Part shown: positions 9,420-17,813 of the stretch, piece by piece
How the letters are laid out: every line of letters starts with the position of its first letter
Numbering within the stretch: position 1 is the first letter of the stretch
Source of the DNA: Chlorogloeopsis sp. ULAP01
Lineage (GTDB): Bacteria; Cyanobacteriota; Cyanobacteriia; Cyanobacteriales; Nostocaceae
Length of the DNA: 64,000 nucleotides
Assembly: GCF_030381805.1 (NCBI RefSeq)
Contig: NZ_JAUDRH010000008.1
Coordinates: 124,001-188,000 of the forward strand
Direction: 5' to 3'
The notes under the pieces: generated by a model
Told to the model about the DNA's origin: nothing
The model's input: only the letters and a program-made list of their open reading frames with translations
Databases searched by the model: none
Position numbers and translations under genes: made by a program

Positions 9420-11723
9420 ATGGTTAAGGAATTAGAATTGCAAAATATTAATTTGACTAATTTGAAAGAACCACCAATTCATGTTATTGGTCAAATTCAA
9501 CCATATGGCGTTCTTTTGGTTTTAGAAGAGCCAGATTTAAAGATTTTGCAATTTAGCAGTAATACATCCAGTGTTTTTGGCATTACTCCTGAAGAACTAC
9601 TACAAAAAAAACTGGAAGATTTATTAGATCCGTTCCAAATAGAGAGAATTAAAGCAGGACTTTTAGAAGAAAGTCTAGATTTTATCAATCCCGTCAAAAT
9701 TTGGTTGAGAAGGAAAGGCGATGATTACGTAGTATTTGATGGAGTATTTCATCGTAATGCGGACAATGTTTTGATTTTGGAATTAGAGCCTGCTATCTCT
9801 CAGGAAAATATCCCCTTTCTTAGTATTTATCATTTAGCTAGAGCTTCCATCAGCAGACTAGAAGAAACAGGAAATACCCGCGATTTGTGTCAAATTATTG
9901 TGCAAGAAGTACGAAAAGTCACTGGATTTGACAGGGTAATGCTGTATAAGTTTGATGATGATGGGCATGGCTCCGTACTTGCTGAAGAAAAACTAGAAAG
10001 TATGGAATCTTATCTGGGCTTGCATTATCCAGAGTCGGATATTCCCAAGCCAGCCAGAAAATTATTCAGTTCAAATTGGATCAGAATAATTCCAGATACT
10101 CATTCTCAGCCCGTAGCAATCTTTCCTGCTGTTAACCCGCTCACTCAACGTCCTCTCGATTTAACCAACTCTATTCTCAGAAGCCCCTATAGCTGTCACA
10201 TGGAGTATCTACACAACATGGGCGTAGGTGCTTCTTTAACCATCTCTTTGATTAAAGAAGGAAAACTTTGGGGATTAATTGCTTGTCATCATCAGACACC
10301 CAAATATGTTTCCTACGAGTTACGCAAAGCTTGTGAATTTTTGGGGCGAGTCATATTTTCTGAACTTTCAGCCAGAGAAGAAACAGAAGATTATGATTAC
10401 AGGATGCATCTGACATATATTCAATCAGCATTGGTTGAGTATATGTCCCAAGAAGAAAACTTTATTGATGGTTTGGTTAAACATCAACCAAACTTGTTGG
10501 ATTTAACCAGTGCGCAAGGAGCGGCAATTTGTTTTGGTGGTAATTACACTTTAATCGGACAAACTCCCGCAGAGGAAGATGTAAACCTGTTAGTCCAATG
10601 GCTCAAGAATACCGTTAATGAAGACATTTTCTACACAGATTCTTTGCCACGGCTATATCCAGATGCACATAACTTTAAAAACGTTGCCAGTGGTTTACTT
10701 GCTATTCCCATTTCTAAGCGCAATTATGTATTGTGGTTTCGACCGGAAGTAATTCAAACTGTCAATTGGGGTGGCGATCCTAGTAAAGCGTTTGAAGTAA
10801 AGCAGTCAAATGGCAGTACGCGCCTCTGCCCGCGTAAATCATTTGAGTTGTGGAAAGAGACTGTTCGCTTAACTTCTCTACCGTGGCGTTATGTAGAAAT
10901 CAAAGCTGCATTAGAACTGCGCAAAGCAATTGTCAACATCGTGCTGCGGCAAGCAGATGAGCTGGCACAGTTAGCACACGATTTAGAACTTTCCAACTCG
11001 GAATTGAAAAAGTTTGCTTATGTCGCCTCCCACGACTTGCAAGAACCATTGAATCAAGTGGCAAACTATGTGCAATTGCTGGAGATGCGCTACAACGATT
11101 ATCTCGATGAAGACGCGAAAGAATTTATCACTTTTGCCGTCGAGGGAGTCAGTTTGATGCAAACACTAATTGATGACGTGTTGGCATACTCCAAGGTGGA
11201 TATGCAAGCAATTGAGTTTGAACTAACGGAGGTAGATACAGCTTTAGAACGCGCCCTTGCCAATTTGCGCAAACGCATTAGCGAAACTGGCGCTGTGATT
11301 ACCCACGATCCTTTGCCAACAGTTATGGCTGATCCTACTCAACTAATGCAACTGTTCCAAAACCTAATTGGTAACGCCATTAAATTCCGCAGTGACAAAG
11401 CGCCAGAAATTCATGTGGGTGCTACTCGCTTAGAGGATGAATGGCTATTTTCAGTCCGAGATAATGGTATTGGTATCGATCCACAATTTAGCGATCGCAT
11501 TTTCATCATCTTTCAACGCCTGCACACCCGTGATGAATACGCAGGTACCGGAATGGGCTTGGCGATCTGCAAGAAAATTATCGAGTGTCACAGAGGGAGG
11601 ATCTGGGTAGAGTCACAACTAGGAGAAGGTGCAACATTCTACTTTACAATTCCTGTGGGAGGGCGCGATCGTGAGCGTAGAAACGGACGAAAAGCACAAA
11701 ACAATATTTTTGGTAGAAGATAA
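9420..11723 (+). CDS. Cph1-type phytochrome histidine kinase
   Basis: A red/far-red photoreceptor kinase of 767 residues with PAS (about 15-120), GAF (140-320), PHY (330-510), HisKA and HATPase domains. The bilin-attachment cysteine of plant and Cph1-type phytochromes is present at C259 (SPYSCHMEYLHNMGVGAS). The N-terminal cysteine used by biliverdin-binding bacteriophytochromes is absent (NLKEPPIHVIGQIQPYG), so phycocyanobilin is the expected chromophore. The GAF motif YPESDIPKPARKLF and PHY tongue motif CPRKSFELWKETVR are intact. The kinase has H538 (VASHDLQEPLNQ), N-box LIGNAIKF, G1 VRDNGIGID and G2 GTGMGLAIC. The Rcp1-like regulator overlaps its 3' end. Confidence 0.95.
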   Translation: MVKELELQNINLTNLKEPPIHVIGQIQPYGVLLVLEEPDLKILQFSSNTSSVFGITPEELLQKKLEDLLDPFQIERIKAGLLEESLDFINPVKIWLRRKGDDYVVFDGVFHRNADNVLILELEPAISQENIPFLSIYHLARASISRLEETGNTRDLCQIIVQEVRKVTGFDRVMLYKFDDDGHGSVLAEEKLESMESYLGLHYPESDIPKPARKLFSSNWIRIIPDTHSQPVAIFPAVNPLTQRPLDLTNSILRSPYSCHMEYLHNMGVGASLTISLIKEGKLWGLIACHHQTPKYVSYELRKACEFLGRVIFSELSAREETEDYDYRMHLTYIQSALVEYMSQEENFIDGLVKHQPNLLDLTSAQGAAICFGGNYTLIGQTPAEEDVNLLVQWLKNTVNEDIFYTDSLPRLYPDAHNFKNVASGLLAIPISKRNYVLWFRPEVIQTVNWGGDPSKAFEVKQSNGSTRLCPRKSFELWKETVRLTSLPWRYVEIKAALELRKAIVNIVLRQADELAQLAHDLELSNSELKKFAYVASHDLQEPLNQVANYVQLLEMRYNDYLDEDAKEFITFAVEGVSLMQTLIDDVLAYSKVDMQAIEFELTEVDTALERALANLRKRISETGAVITHDPLPTVMADPTQLMQLFQNLIGNAIKFRSDKAPEIHVGATRLEDEWLFSVRDNGIGIDPQFSDRIFIIFQRLHTRDEYAGTGMGLAICKKIIECHRGRIWVESQLGEGATFYFTIPVGGRDRERRNGRKAQNNIFGRR

Positions 11724-12117
11724 CAAAGCCGACATCCGCCTGATCCAAGAGGCATTGAAAAATAGCTTGATACCGCACCAAGTCATCACCGTCAGAGATG
11801 GGATGGATGCGATGGCTTATTTACGCCAAGAGGGCGAGTTTGCTGATGCACCCCGCCCTGATTTGATTCTGTTGGATTTAAACCTGCCTAAAAAAGACGG
11901 TAGAGAAGTTCTAGCAGAAATAAAAAACGATCCCAAGCTCAAGCGCATTCCTGTAGTTGTGCTGACAACCTCACATAACGAGGAAGACATTTTTCACAGC
12001 TACGATTTGCACGTAAATTGCTACATCACCAAATCCCGCAACCTTAGCCAGCTATTCCAAATCGTTAAGGGAATAGAAGATTTTTGGTTGTCTACTGTGA
12101 CTTTGCCATCTGACTAA
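11671..12117 (+). CDS. rcp1: Rcp1-like response regulator, partner of the phytochrome
   Basis: A single-domain CheY-like receiver of 148 residues. The acceptor is D69 (PDLILLDLNLPKKDG), the acidic pair is in FLVEDNKAD and the conserved lysine is K121 (ITKSRN). I place the start at GTG 11671 because GGGAGGGC (11657-11664) lies at ideal spacing. The gene therefore overlaps the phytochrome reading frame by 53 bp. Homologues begin immediately before the first beta strand, which fits. It lacks an output domain, so signalling continues through protein contacts as for Synechocystis Rcp1, the receiver of Cph1. The overlap implies coupled translation with the kinase. Confidence 0.92.
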   Translation: MSVETDEKHKTIFLVEDNKADIRLIQEALKNSLIPHQVITVRDGMDAMAYLRQEGEFADAPRPDLILLDLNLPKKDGREVLAEIKNDPKLKRIPVVVLTTSHNEEDIFHSYDLHVNCYITKSRNLSQLFQIVKGIEDFWLSTVTLPSD

Positions 12118-12346
12118 GGACAAAAAAGGGTGTTGCTGAAAAATAGGATAATTGAGGCTGACGCAAAGACGCAGTGACACGCTGACTATTGAGTCATACA
12201 AATCTCAAATTCATCCCACAACTATGCAACGCTCAAAAAACGAGTGAATCGGGAAGACAAGGGCAAGGAAGCACTTTCTACTTTGTCTTCCTCTGTTCCC
12301 TGTTTATTCGCTCCACACTTTGCATTCAGCACTTGTAAAACAAACT

Positions 12347-13522
12347 ATGGTTGGAAGCTCAGTAAAAATCTTGTTAATTGAAGACAACTTAGCAGAAGCT
12401 AGGTTGTTACAAGAGTTTCTGAAGCAAGCCCAGTCAAAGGAGTTTACTTTAATTCACGTTAAACGGTTGGGAGAAGCCCTAGATATACTAAGTAATTATA
12501 TTGATAAAGAAATTCCTTTTGATATTATTTTGTTAGATCTAACGCTACCAGATAGTCAAGGATTGACATCTCTCCCGATTCTGAGTCACCTTGCTCCTAC
12601 CTTGCCGATTGTAGTGCTAACCAATACCAATGATGAGGCGCTCGCAATTGAAGCAGTGCGGCAAGGTGCACAAGATTATCTCGTCAAACGGCAAGTGAAT
12701 GTAGAAGTACTCCTGCGCTCTTTGCGCTATGCGATAGAGCGCAAGCAAGCTTTAGAATGCCTACGAAAAGATAATAAAAGTTTAGAAATTAGAGTACAAG
12801 AAAGAACGGCTGAGTTGCTTAAAGCAAAAGAAATCAATCAGTTTAAATCAGAATTTGTCTCAATGCTGTCTCATGATATCCGCAATCCTCTAAACACAAT
12901 TCTACTAGCGGCTGGATTATTGCAGAACAACGATGACAAATTGCCCAAGGAAAAAAAACTGAATCATTATCAGTTGATTCGTTCTGCCGTCAAAAGTATG
13001 TCGCAACTATTGGATGAAGTTTCATTCATAGGTAAAGCCGATACAGGCAAACTTCAATGTGAACTTGTGCTTGTGGATTTGGAAGCCTTCTGTCGTCAGT
13101 TAATTCAAGAAACTGAACTAAGTACAGCCCAGAAGAAAATCACAATTGTGTTTACTGCCAGTGGACAGTTGGATGAGGCATTATGGGATGAGCACCTGTT
13201 GCGACACATTTTAGGCAACTTGCTTACCAATGCTATCAAATATTCGCTTGCAGATAGTAAAGTTCATTTTGAACTCATAGGTCAAGATAAATCAGTAATA
13301 TTCCGGATAAAAGACCAGGGCATCGGTATTCCTCAAAGCGAGCAACAGCATTTATTTCAACCCTTCCAGCGTGCTTCCAATGTCGGTGCAATTCCTGGCA
13401 CTGGCTTAGGACTAGCAATTGTCAAAAAGTGCGTAGAAGCACACGGTGGTGAAATTTTAGTTGAAAGTGAGGTGGGAGTAGGCACAACTTTTACTGTGAC
13501 GCTGCCAATGATTAAAGATTAA
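12347..13522 (+). CDS. Hybrid receiver-histidine kinase
   Basis: A cytosolic signalling protein of 391 residues with an N-terminal receiver (residues 5-125; acceptor D64 in DIILLDLTLPDSQG, K114), a short coiled linker (LEIRVQERTAELLKAKEIN) and a kinase core: H176 in MLSHDIRNPLN, N-box LLTNAIKYS, G1 IKDQGIGIP and G2 GTGLGLAIV. ATG 12347 begins the first receiver strand; an in-frame TTG at 12320 is possible but unsupported. Located 229 bp after the Rcp1-like gene on the same strand, it may act downstream of the phytochrome, taking phosphate on its receiver and passing the signal to its kinase core. That link is inference from position. Confidence 0.88.
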   Translation: MVGSSVKILLIEDNLAEARLLQEFLKQAQSKEFTLIHVKRLGEALDILSNYIDKEIPFDIILLDLTLPDSQGLTSLPILSHLAPTLPIVVLTNTNDEALAIEAVRQGAQDYLVKRQVNVEVLLRSLRYAIERKQALECLRKDNKSLEIRVQERTAELLKAKEINQFKSEFVSMLSHDIRNPLNTILLAAGLLQNNDDKLPKEKKLNHYQLIRSAVKSMSQLLDEVSFIGKADTGKLQCELVLVDLEAFCRQLIQETELSTAQKKITIVFTASGQLDEALWDEHLLRHILGNLLTNAIKYSLADSKVHFELIGQDKSVIFRIKDQGIGIPQSEQQHLFQPFQRASNVGAIPGTGLGLAIVKKCVEAHGGEILVESEVGVGTTFTVTLPMIKD

Positions 13523-13525
13523 AGC

Positions 13526-14137
13526 TTAATTAGATTCTTTTTGGTTAAAATCAACACCTTCGTAGATATCAGCGATCGCCATTTCCAAGCTGACTGAGGA
13601 AAGAGCAATAATGGCACTCTCTGTTTCATATTCTCGAAACAGCCATTCACCTTCCCCAGTTTTAATATATTGTTCTACTTGAACTTCGTATTGATTAATC
13701 AGCACGTACTCTTGAAATTCAAGAATTGAGCGATAATAACGGAATTTCTCAGTGCGATCATATTGTTGAGTTGATTTTGATAAAACTTCAACAATCAACA
13801 AAGGATTTGTAATGGTATCTGTTCTACTGTTATGCAAAGCTGGGGTTCCCTGAATTACCAATACATCTGGATATGTATATTGCCTATAGCGGGGAATCCA
13901 AAGCCGCAAATCACTCATGAAAGCTTCTTGGTTTTTGCCACGTAACTGAAACTTCAAATAAGCATAGACATTTCCAGCAATGCGGTTATGGTTAATTGAA
14001 CCTCCAGTCATCGGTACAATTTCTCCATCCCGATATTCACTCTTGTAGTGTGCAGTTTCTTCTAGTGCCAAATATTCTTCTGGAGTGTAATAACGCTGCT
14101 GAGTCTGCATTTGCCATACTCCCGACAGTGGATTCAT
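13526..14137 (-). CDS. Uma2-family (DUF820) restriction-endonuclease-fold protein
   Basis: A 203-residue member of the very large cyanobacterial Uma2 family, whose fold is that of PD-(D/E)XK nucleases. The recognisable pattern is YTPEEYLALEETAHYKSEY, then DGEIVPMTGGSINHNRIAGN, the acidic YPDVLVIQGTP and the LIVEVLSKSTQQYDRTEKFR block holding the E-x-S/K element. Activity of chromosomal Uma2 proteins is largely unproven. AGAGGA precedes the ATG at 14137. The start is 8 bp after the trmB stop, so the two are probably cotranscribed. Confidence 0.88.
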   Translation of the reverse strand: MNPLSGVWQMQTQQRYYTPEEYLALEETAHYKSEYRDGEIVPMTGGSINHNRIAGNVYAYLKFQLRGKNQEAFMSDLRLWIPRYRQYTYPDVLVIQGTPALHNSRTDTITNPLLIVEVLSKSTQQYDRTEKFRYYRSILEFQEYVLINQYEVQVEQYIKTGEGEWLFREYETESAIIALSSVSLEMAIADIYEGVDFNQKESN

Positions 14138-14145
14138 TCTATCCT

Positions 14146-14784
14146 CTAACTTCCCACTCTTGCAAAAACTGCACGATAAACAGGTTCACCTTTCTTTTGG
14201 GTAGCTATTTCCCGTTCTGTAGGAACTGGTAGCGGATTTTCTCTTAGCCATTCTCCTTTGCCTTGTCTTTGAAAAGCAGGGTGGCAAGCAAAGCGATCGC
14301 ACATCTCCTTTGCTATAAATTCCACATCCGATTGTAAAAAGACAATTCCCCCAGGCACAAGATAATCTGCCAGTTCGGTAACTAACTCTGGTTGCACGAC
14401 TCGCCGTTTGGCATGGCGATTTTTAAACCACGGATCGGGAAATTGAATCGTGACGCGCTGTAAAGTTCCCGTGGGCAGGGTTGATAAAAGCGATCGCAAC
14501 GAGTTATTCACATTGCAAAACAAATAATATAAGTTCGTCAATCCCAACTCATCCCGCAACCGATTGGCTTCGTCTACTAAAGGTTCACGAATTTCCAAAC
14601 CAAGAAAATTCCAATTTGGTTCTATAGGTGCCATCTTCAATAAAAACCTTCCCCTCGCGCAGCCAATATCTAGGTGTAGCGGTTGGTTTGGCTGGGTATA
14701 GACTTTTTCCCAGTCGAGGGAAGTGACAGGGTTTTGATACTTTTGTGCTAATGGATTAACGTGTTGACGAACTCGGATGGGCAT
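14146..14784 (-). CDS. trmB: tRNA (guanine-N7)-methyltransferase
   Basis: TrmB methylates G46 of tRNA variable loops using SAM. The 212-residue protein has the SAM-binding motif LHLDIGCARGRFLLKMA and the family signature IQFPDPWFKNRHAKRRVVQP, which contains the PDPW catalytic/binding element. The C-terminal PVPTEREIATQKKGEPVYRA is also typical. ATG 14784 is selected over the TTG at 14796, which is directly adjacent to the stop of the upstream MFS gene. The MFS gene, trmB and the Uma2 gene run in one direction with very short gaps, suggesting an operon. Confidence 0.94.
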   Translation of the reverse strand: MPIRVRQHVNPLAQKYQNPVTSLDWEKVYTQPNQPLHLDIGCARGRFLLKMAPIEPNWNFLGLEIREPLVDEANRLRDELGLTNLYYLFCNVNNSLRSLLSTLPTGTLQRVTIQFPDPWFKNRHAKRRVVQPELVTELADYLVPGGIVFLQSDVEFIAKEMCDRFACHPAFQRQGKGEWLRENPLPVPTEREIATQKKGEPVYRAVFARVGS

Positions 14785-14796
14785 ATCTATTTTCAA

Positions 14797-15984
14797 TCAC
14801 TCAAAATTATTGAATAGTAGTGCCAGCGCTGCGACCAGTGCAAATATACTACCAATGATAAAGGTTATTGTTGAGCCAAATTGATGCCACAGTCCACCAG
14901 CCAAAAGGCTAGCTGGCAAAAGTGCTACACCCACTGCTAGGTTGAGAAACCCGAATGCAGTTCCTCGCAGTGCAGCAGGAACTTTATCCGATACTAGCGC
15001 CAACAATACTCCCTTACTAATACCTAAATGTAAGCCGTAGAGAGCAAACAAACTCCAGACTTGCCAAGGTGATTGAACAAAAGCAAAGCCCAAGTAGACT
15101 AGAGCATATAACAAAAACCCTACAACCAGCAGTTTAACTCGTCCCAATTGGTCAGAGAGTATGCCTGCTGGATAAGCACTAAGGGAATAAGCCAGATTCA
15201 TGACGAGCAGTGTAAGTGGCACCAAGGTAGCGGAAATACCAACCTCAGAAGCACGAAGTAACAAAAAAGCATTGCTGGAGTTGCCCAAATTAAATAATAA
15301 TGCCACCACTACCAAAATCCAGTACTCTCGACTCAAGCTTGCAAGAGCTTGAAAGTGCAATGGATGACTTCGAGACTGCTTATGGGCTGTTGTACCCGTT
15401 TCGCGTATACCAAGTGCAAGTAGAATCACCGCCAGAACACCCGGAATTACAGCCAACCAAAATACAAGGCGGAAATTATTGCCACTAAGCGCCATCAAAG
15501 AAAATGCTGCTAAAGGTCCTAAAAATGCTCCTATAGTGTCGAGAGATTGGCGCAATCCATAAGCAGATCCACGCATACCAACGGGAGTAGCATCAGCGAC
15601 TAATGCATCGCGGGGCGCTACCCGAATCCCCTTTCCTAAGCGATCGCCAAAGCGAGCTATCAACACCCAGTTCGGACTAGTCGAGAGTGCAAATAGGGGT
15701 TTAACCAGTGTAGATATACCGTATCCAAATACTGCTAACCCCTTACGCTGCCCCAGATAATCGCTCAGTGCTCCAGAAAAAATTTTAAATACCGAAGCAG
15801 TTGCTTCTGCAATACCTTCAATCAAGCCAACAGTTAACACCCCAGCTCCTAAAACCGAGACGAGAAATAAAGGCAACAAAGAGTGGATTGTCTCGGAACT
15901 AATATCTGTCAATAGACTAACGAAACCTAATATCCAAACATTATGAGGAATTTTCTGGAAATTTAAACCAACTTTTGTTTCCAT
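14797..15984 (-). CDS. MFS transporter
   Basis: A 395-residue major facilitator protein with about twelve hydrophobic segments. The loop between helices 2 and 3 carries the family signature (FSGALSDYLGQRKGLAVFG), and the second signature GDRLGKGIRVAPRDALVADA marks the bacterial subgroup often annotated as multidrug or unknown efflux. ATG 15984 is chosen because an upstream in-frame ATG (16005) falls inside a dispersed hairpin repeat. Substrate unknown. It is the first gene of the MFS-trmB-Uma2 run. Confidence 0.85.
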   Translation of the reverse strand: METKVGLNFQKIPHNVWILGFVSLLTDISSETIHSLLPLFLVSVLGAGVLTVGLIEGIAEATASVFKIFSGALSDYLGQRKGLAVFGYGISTLVKPLFALSTSPNWVLIARFGDRLGKGIRVAPRDALVADATPVGMRGSAYGLRQSLDTIGAFLGPLAAFSLMALSGNNFRLVFWLAVIPGVLAVILLALGIRETGTTAHKQSRSHPLHFQALASLSREYWILVVVALLFNLGNSSNAFLLLRASEVGISATLVPLTLLVMNLAYSLSAYPAGILSDQLGRVKLLVVGFLLYALVYLGFAFVQSPWQVWSLFALYGLHLGISKGVLLALVSDKVPAALRGTAFGFLNLAVGVALLPASLLAGGLWHQFGSTITFIIGSIFALVAALALLFNNFE

Positions 15985-16000
15985 AGGATTAATACAAAAA

Positions 16001-16302
16001 ATCATCAGGTGAATTCTCTGATGATTTACAACAAAATACCCATATTTCTCTACTTACGTAATATTTATTAATTATGTGCTTTGCTTTATTGCTCTGTTTC
16101 CAAAAGATGCCGAGTTTTGAACTTTCACCCGCAGAATTCCTGTAACTGTTCTTGAGTAGGAACATTGCTTCTTGACTCAACTCTTTTACAAGCCAGAAGT
16201 TAAAAAAGCATTTATAAAGTAAACCTTAAACTGTAGGGTGCGTTAAAGCAGCGCGTAACACACCCTACTATTAAAAATCATCAGACAAATTATCTGATGA
16301 TT
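16001..16302. repeat. Segment bounded by two ATCATCAG hairpins, with an internal GTAGGGTG hairpin
   Basis: Left hairpin: ATCATCAG (16001-16008) pairs with CTGATGAT (16018-16025). Right hairpin: AATCATCAGA (16276-16285) pairs perfectly with TCTGATGATT (16293-16302). Between them GTAGGGTG (16233-16240) pairs with CACCCTAC (16261-16268). The ~300-bp block has no gene. The paired ends look like a small nonautonomous element or two copies of one dispersed hairpin. Confidence 0.55.
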
Positions 16303-16431
16303 GAAAGTTATGTGAGCAAAAGACAAAGTATTTATCTACCTTTAGCTAACCAAAATTTTAGTAACTTTACACCTACTCAAAGACATAATTTTCTTCACAG
16401 ACTAATTAATAACTGTTAGTTGCTAGCTGTA

Positions 16432-16445
16432 ATTTGTATACAAAT
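16432..16445. promoter_or_regulatory. 14-bp perfect palindrome upstream of the metallophosphoesterase gene
   Basis: ATTTGTATACAAAT is a perfect dyad about 100 bp upstream of ATG 16544 in otherwise AT-rich sequence. It is a candidate operator; no regulator can be named. Apart from this and a short coding-like remnant (~16412-16519), the stretch 16303-16543 holds nothing recognisable. Confidence 0.35.
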
Positions 16446-16543
16446 ATTAAGCGGGATCGCACTTCAGCAGAATTAGAAAGCAAAGGTTATACTCATCTGC
16501 AAAGAGTTTTGAAACGCTAATTTTTAAGATAGTCCTTACTGCA

Positions 16544-17644
16544 ATGATTTCCAATTTTCGCTTTGCCATAGTCAGCGATTTGCACGTTGCGTGTCCCCAT
16601 ACAATCTGGGATCATCCTAGTCGCTTTCATTTGGTGGAAGTCAGCATTCCAGCTTTTGAGAGTGTTCTAGAACATTTAACACAACTAAATTTAGATTTTC
16701 TTTTGCTACCAGGAGATTTAACCCAGCACGGCGAGCCAGATAATCACGCTTGGTTACAAGAACGCCTCGCAAAGTTGCCTTTTCCCACCTATGTGGTGCC
16801 TGGCAACCATGACGTTCCCGTTTTACACGCTAATCATCAATCAATTGCCTTTGCGGATTTCCCTTATTATTATCGTAAGTTTGGCTACACCGAACCAGAA
16901 AAATGCTACTACACTTGTCAAGTGCTGCCAGGTGTGAGACTAATCGGTCTGAATTCTAATTCTTTTAATGACTGGGGAGAGCAAATAGGAAGCTTAGACA
17001 TCAACCAGATGCGGTGGTTAGAAGAGGTGCTAGCTGCCTCTGGAGATGAGTTGGTATTGGTGATAATACATCACAACGTGGTTGAGCATCTGCCGAATCA
17101 ATCACGCCACGCGATGGCAAATCGCTATATGTTGGAAAATGCGCCGGAATTATTACAGTTGTTACGGCACTATGGAGTCAAGCTTGTATTTACAGGACAT
17201 TTACACGTTCAAGATGTAGCCTACTCTCAGGAAGTATATGATATTACTACTGGTTCTTTAGTTAGTTATCCTCATCCGTATCGAGTTTTAGAATTTCGCC
17301 AGGATAACCACGGTAGGCAGTGGTTGCAGATTTTATCTCATCGGGTTGAGTCCGTACCAGATTTTCCAGATTTGCAACAAGCATCACGCAAATGGATGGG
17401 CGATCGCAGTACTCCCTTTTTGATGAAATTCCTCACACTACCTCCCCTCAACCTACCTGTAGAACAGGCAAAGGAATTTACTCCCACTCTCCGAGACTTT
17501 TGGGCAAATATTGCCAATGGAGATGCGCTATTTGACTACCCGCATTTTCCCCCTAAAATACGCCGCTATTTTGAGAAGTATGGAGCGATCGCAACCGGTG
17601 GCGCACCTACCTTAATTGATAACAACAGCACGTTGCTGCTTTAG
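16544..17644 (+). CDS. Calcineurin-like metallophosphoesterase
   Basis: A 366-residue phosphoesterase with all five metal-binding blocks: SDLHVA (D12, H14), LPGDLTQHGE (D58), VPGNHDVP (N88-D90), VLVIIHHNVVEH and the C-terminal FTGHLHVQDVAY. The order and spacing resemble the CpdA/GpdQ group that cleaves cyclic nucleotides or glycerophosphodiesters with a di-metal centre. There is no signal peptide. A C-terminal extension of ~100 residues after the fold (from QQASRKWMGDRSTPF) has no obvious function. It stands alone; the next gene, FIST, is convergent. Confidence 0.88.
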   Translation: MISNFRFAIVSDLHVACPHTIWDHPSRFHLVEVSIPAFESVLEHLTQLNLDFLLLPGDLTQHGEPDNHAWLQERLAKLPFPTYVVPGNHDVPVLHANHQSIAFADFPYYYRKFGYTEPEKCYYTCQVLPGVRLIGLNSNSFNDWGEQIGSLDINQMRWLEEVLAASGDELVLVIIHHNVVEHLPNQSRHAMANRYMLENAPELLQLLRHYGVKLVFTGHLHVQDVAYSQEVYDITTGSLVSYPHPYRVLEFRQDNHGRQWLQILSHRVESVPDFPDLQQASRKWMGDRSTPFLMKFLTLPPLNLPVEQAKEFTPTLRDFWANIANGDALFDYPHFPPKIRRYFEKYGAIATGGAPTLIDNNSTLLL

Positions 17645-17813
17645 GGATTGGGTACTGGTGATTAGGTACTGGGTACTAGGAAGAGGACACGGGGGGACAA
17701 GGAGTTGAGGGAGTTGAGGGAGGTGAGGAAGTAATAAGAGTAAATTCTTCCCCATCTTCCCTATCTCCCTCATCTCTTCCTCTTTTACTTGCCCACTCCC
17801 TAGTCCCTAGCCC
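17645..17813. repeat. Intergenic short tandem repeats
   Basis: Heptamer-type tracts between convergent genes: GGGTACTGG units (~17648-17680), GGGAGTTGAGGGAG units (~17705-17725) and TAGTCCC/TAGCCCC units (~17797-17822) that run into the 3' end of the FIST gene. Confidence 0.6.

Noticed and set aside
15989..16180. 63-codon minus-strand frame upstream of the MFS gene
   Set aside because: It lies within the hairpin-bounded repeat segment, in a different frame from the MFS gene, and shows no family pattern.
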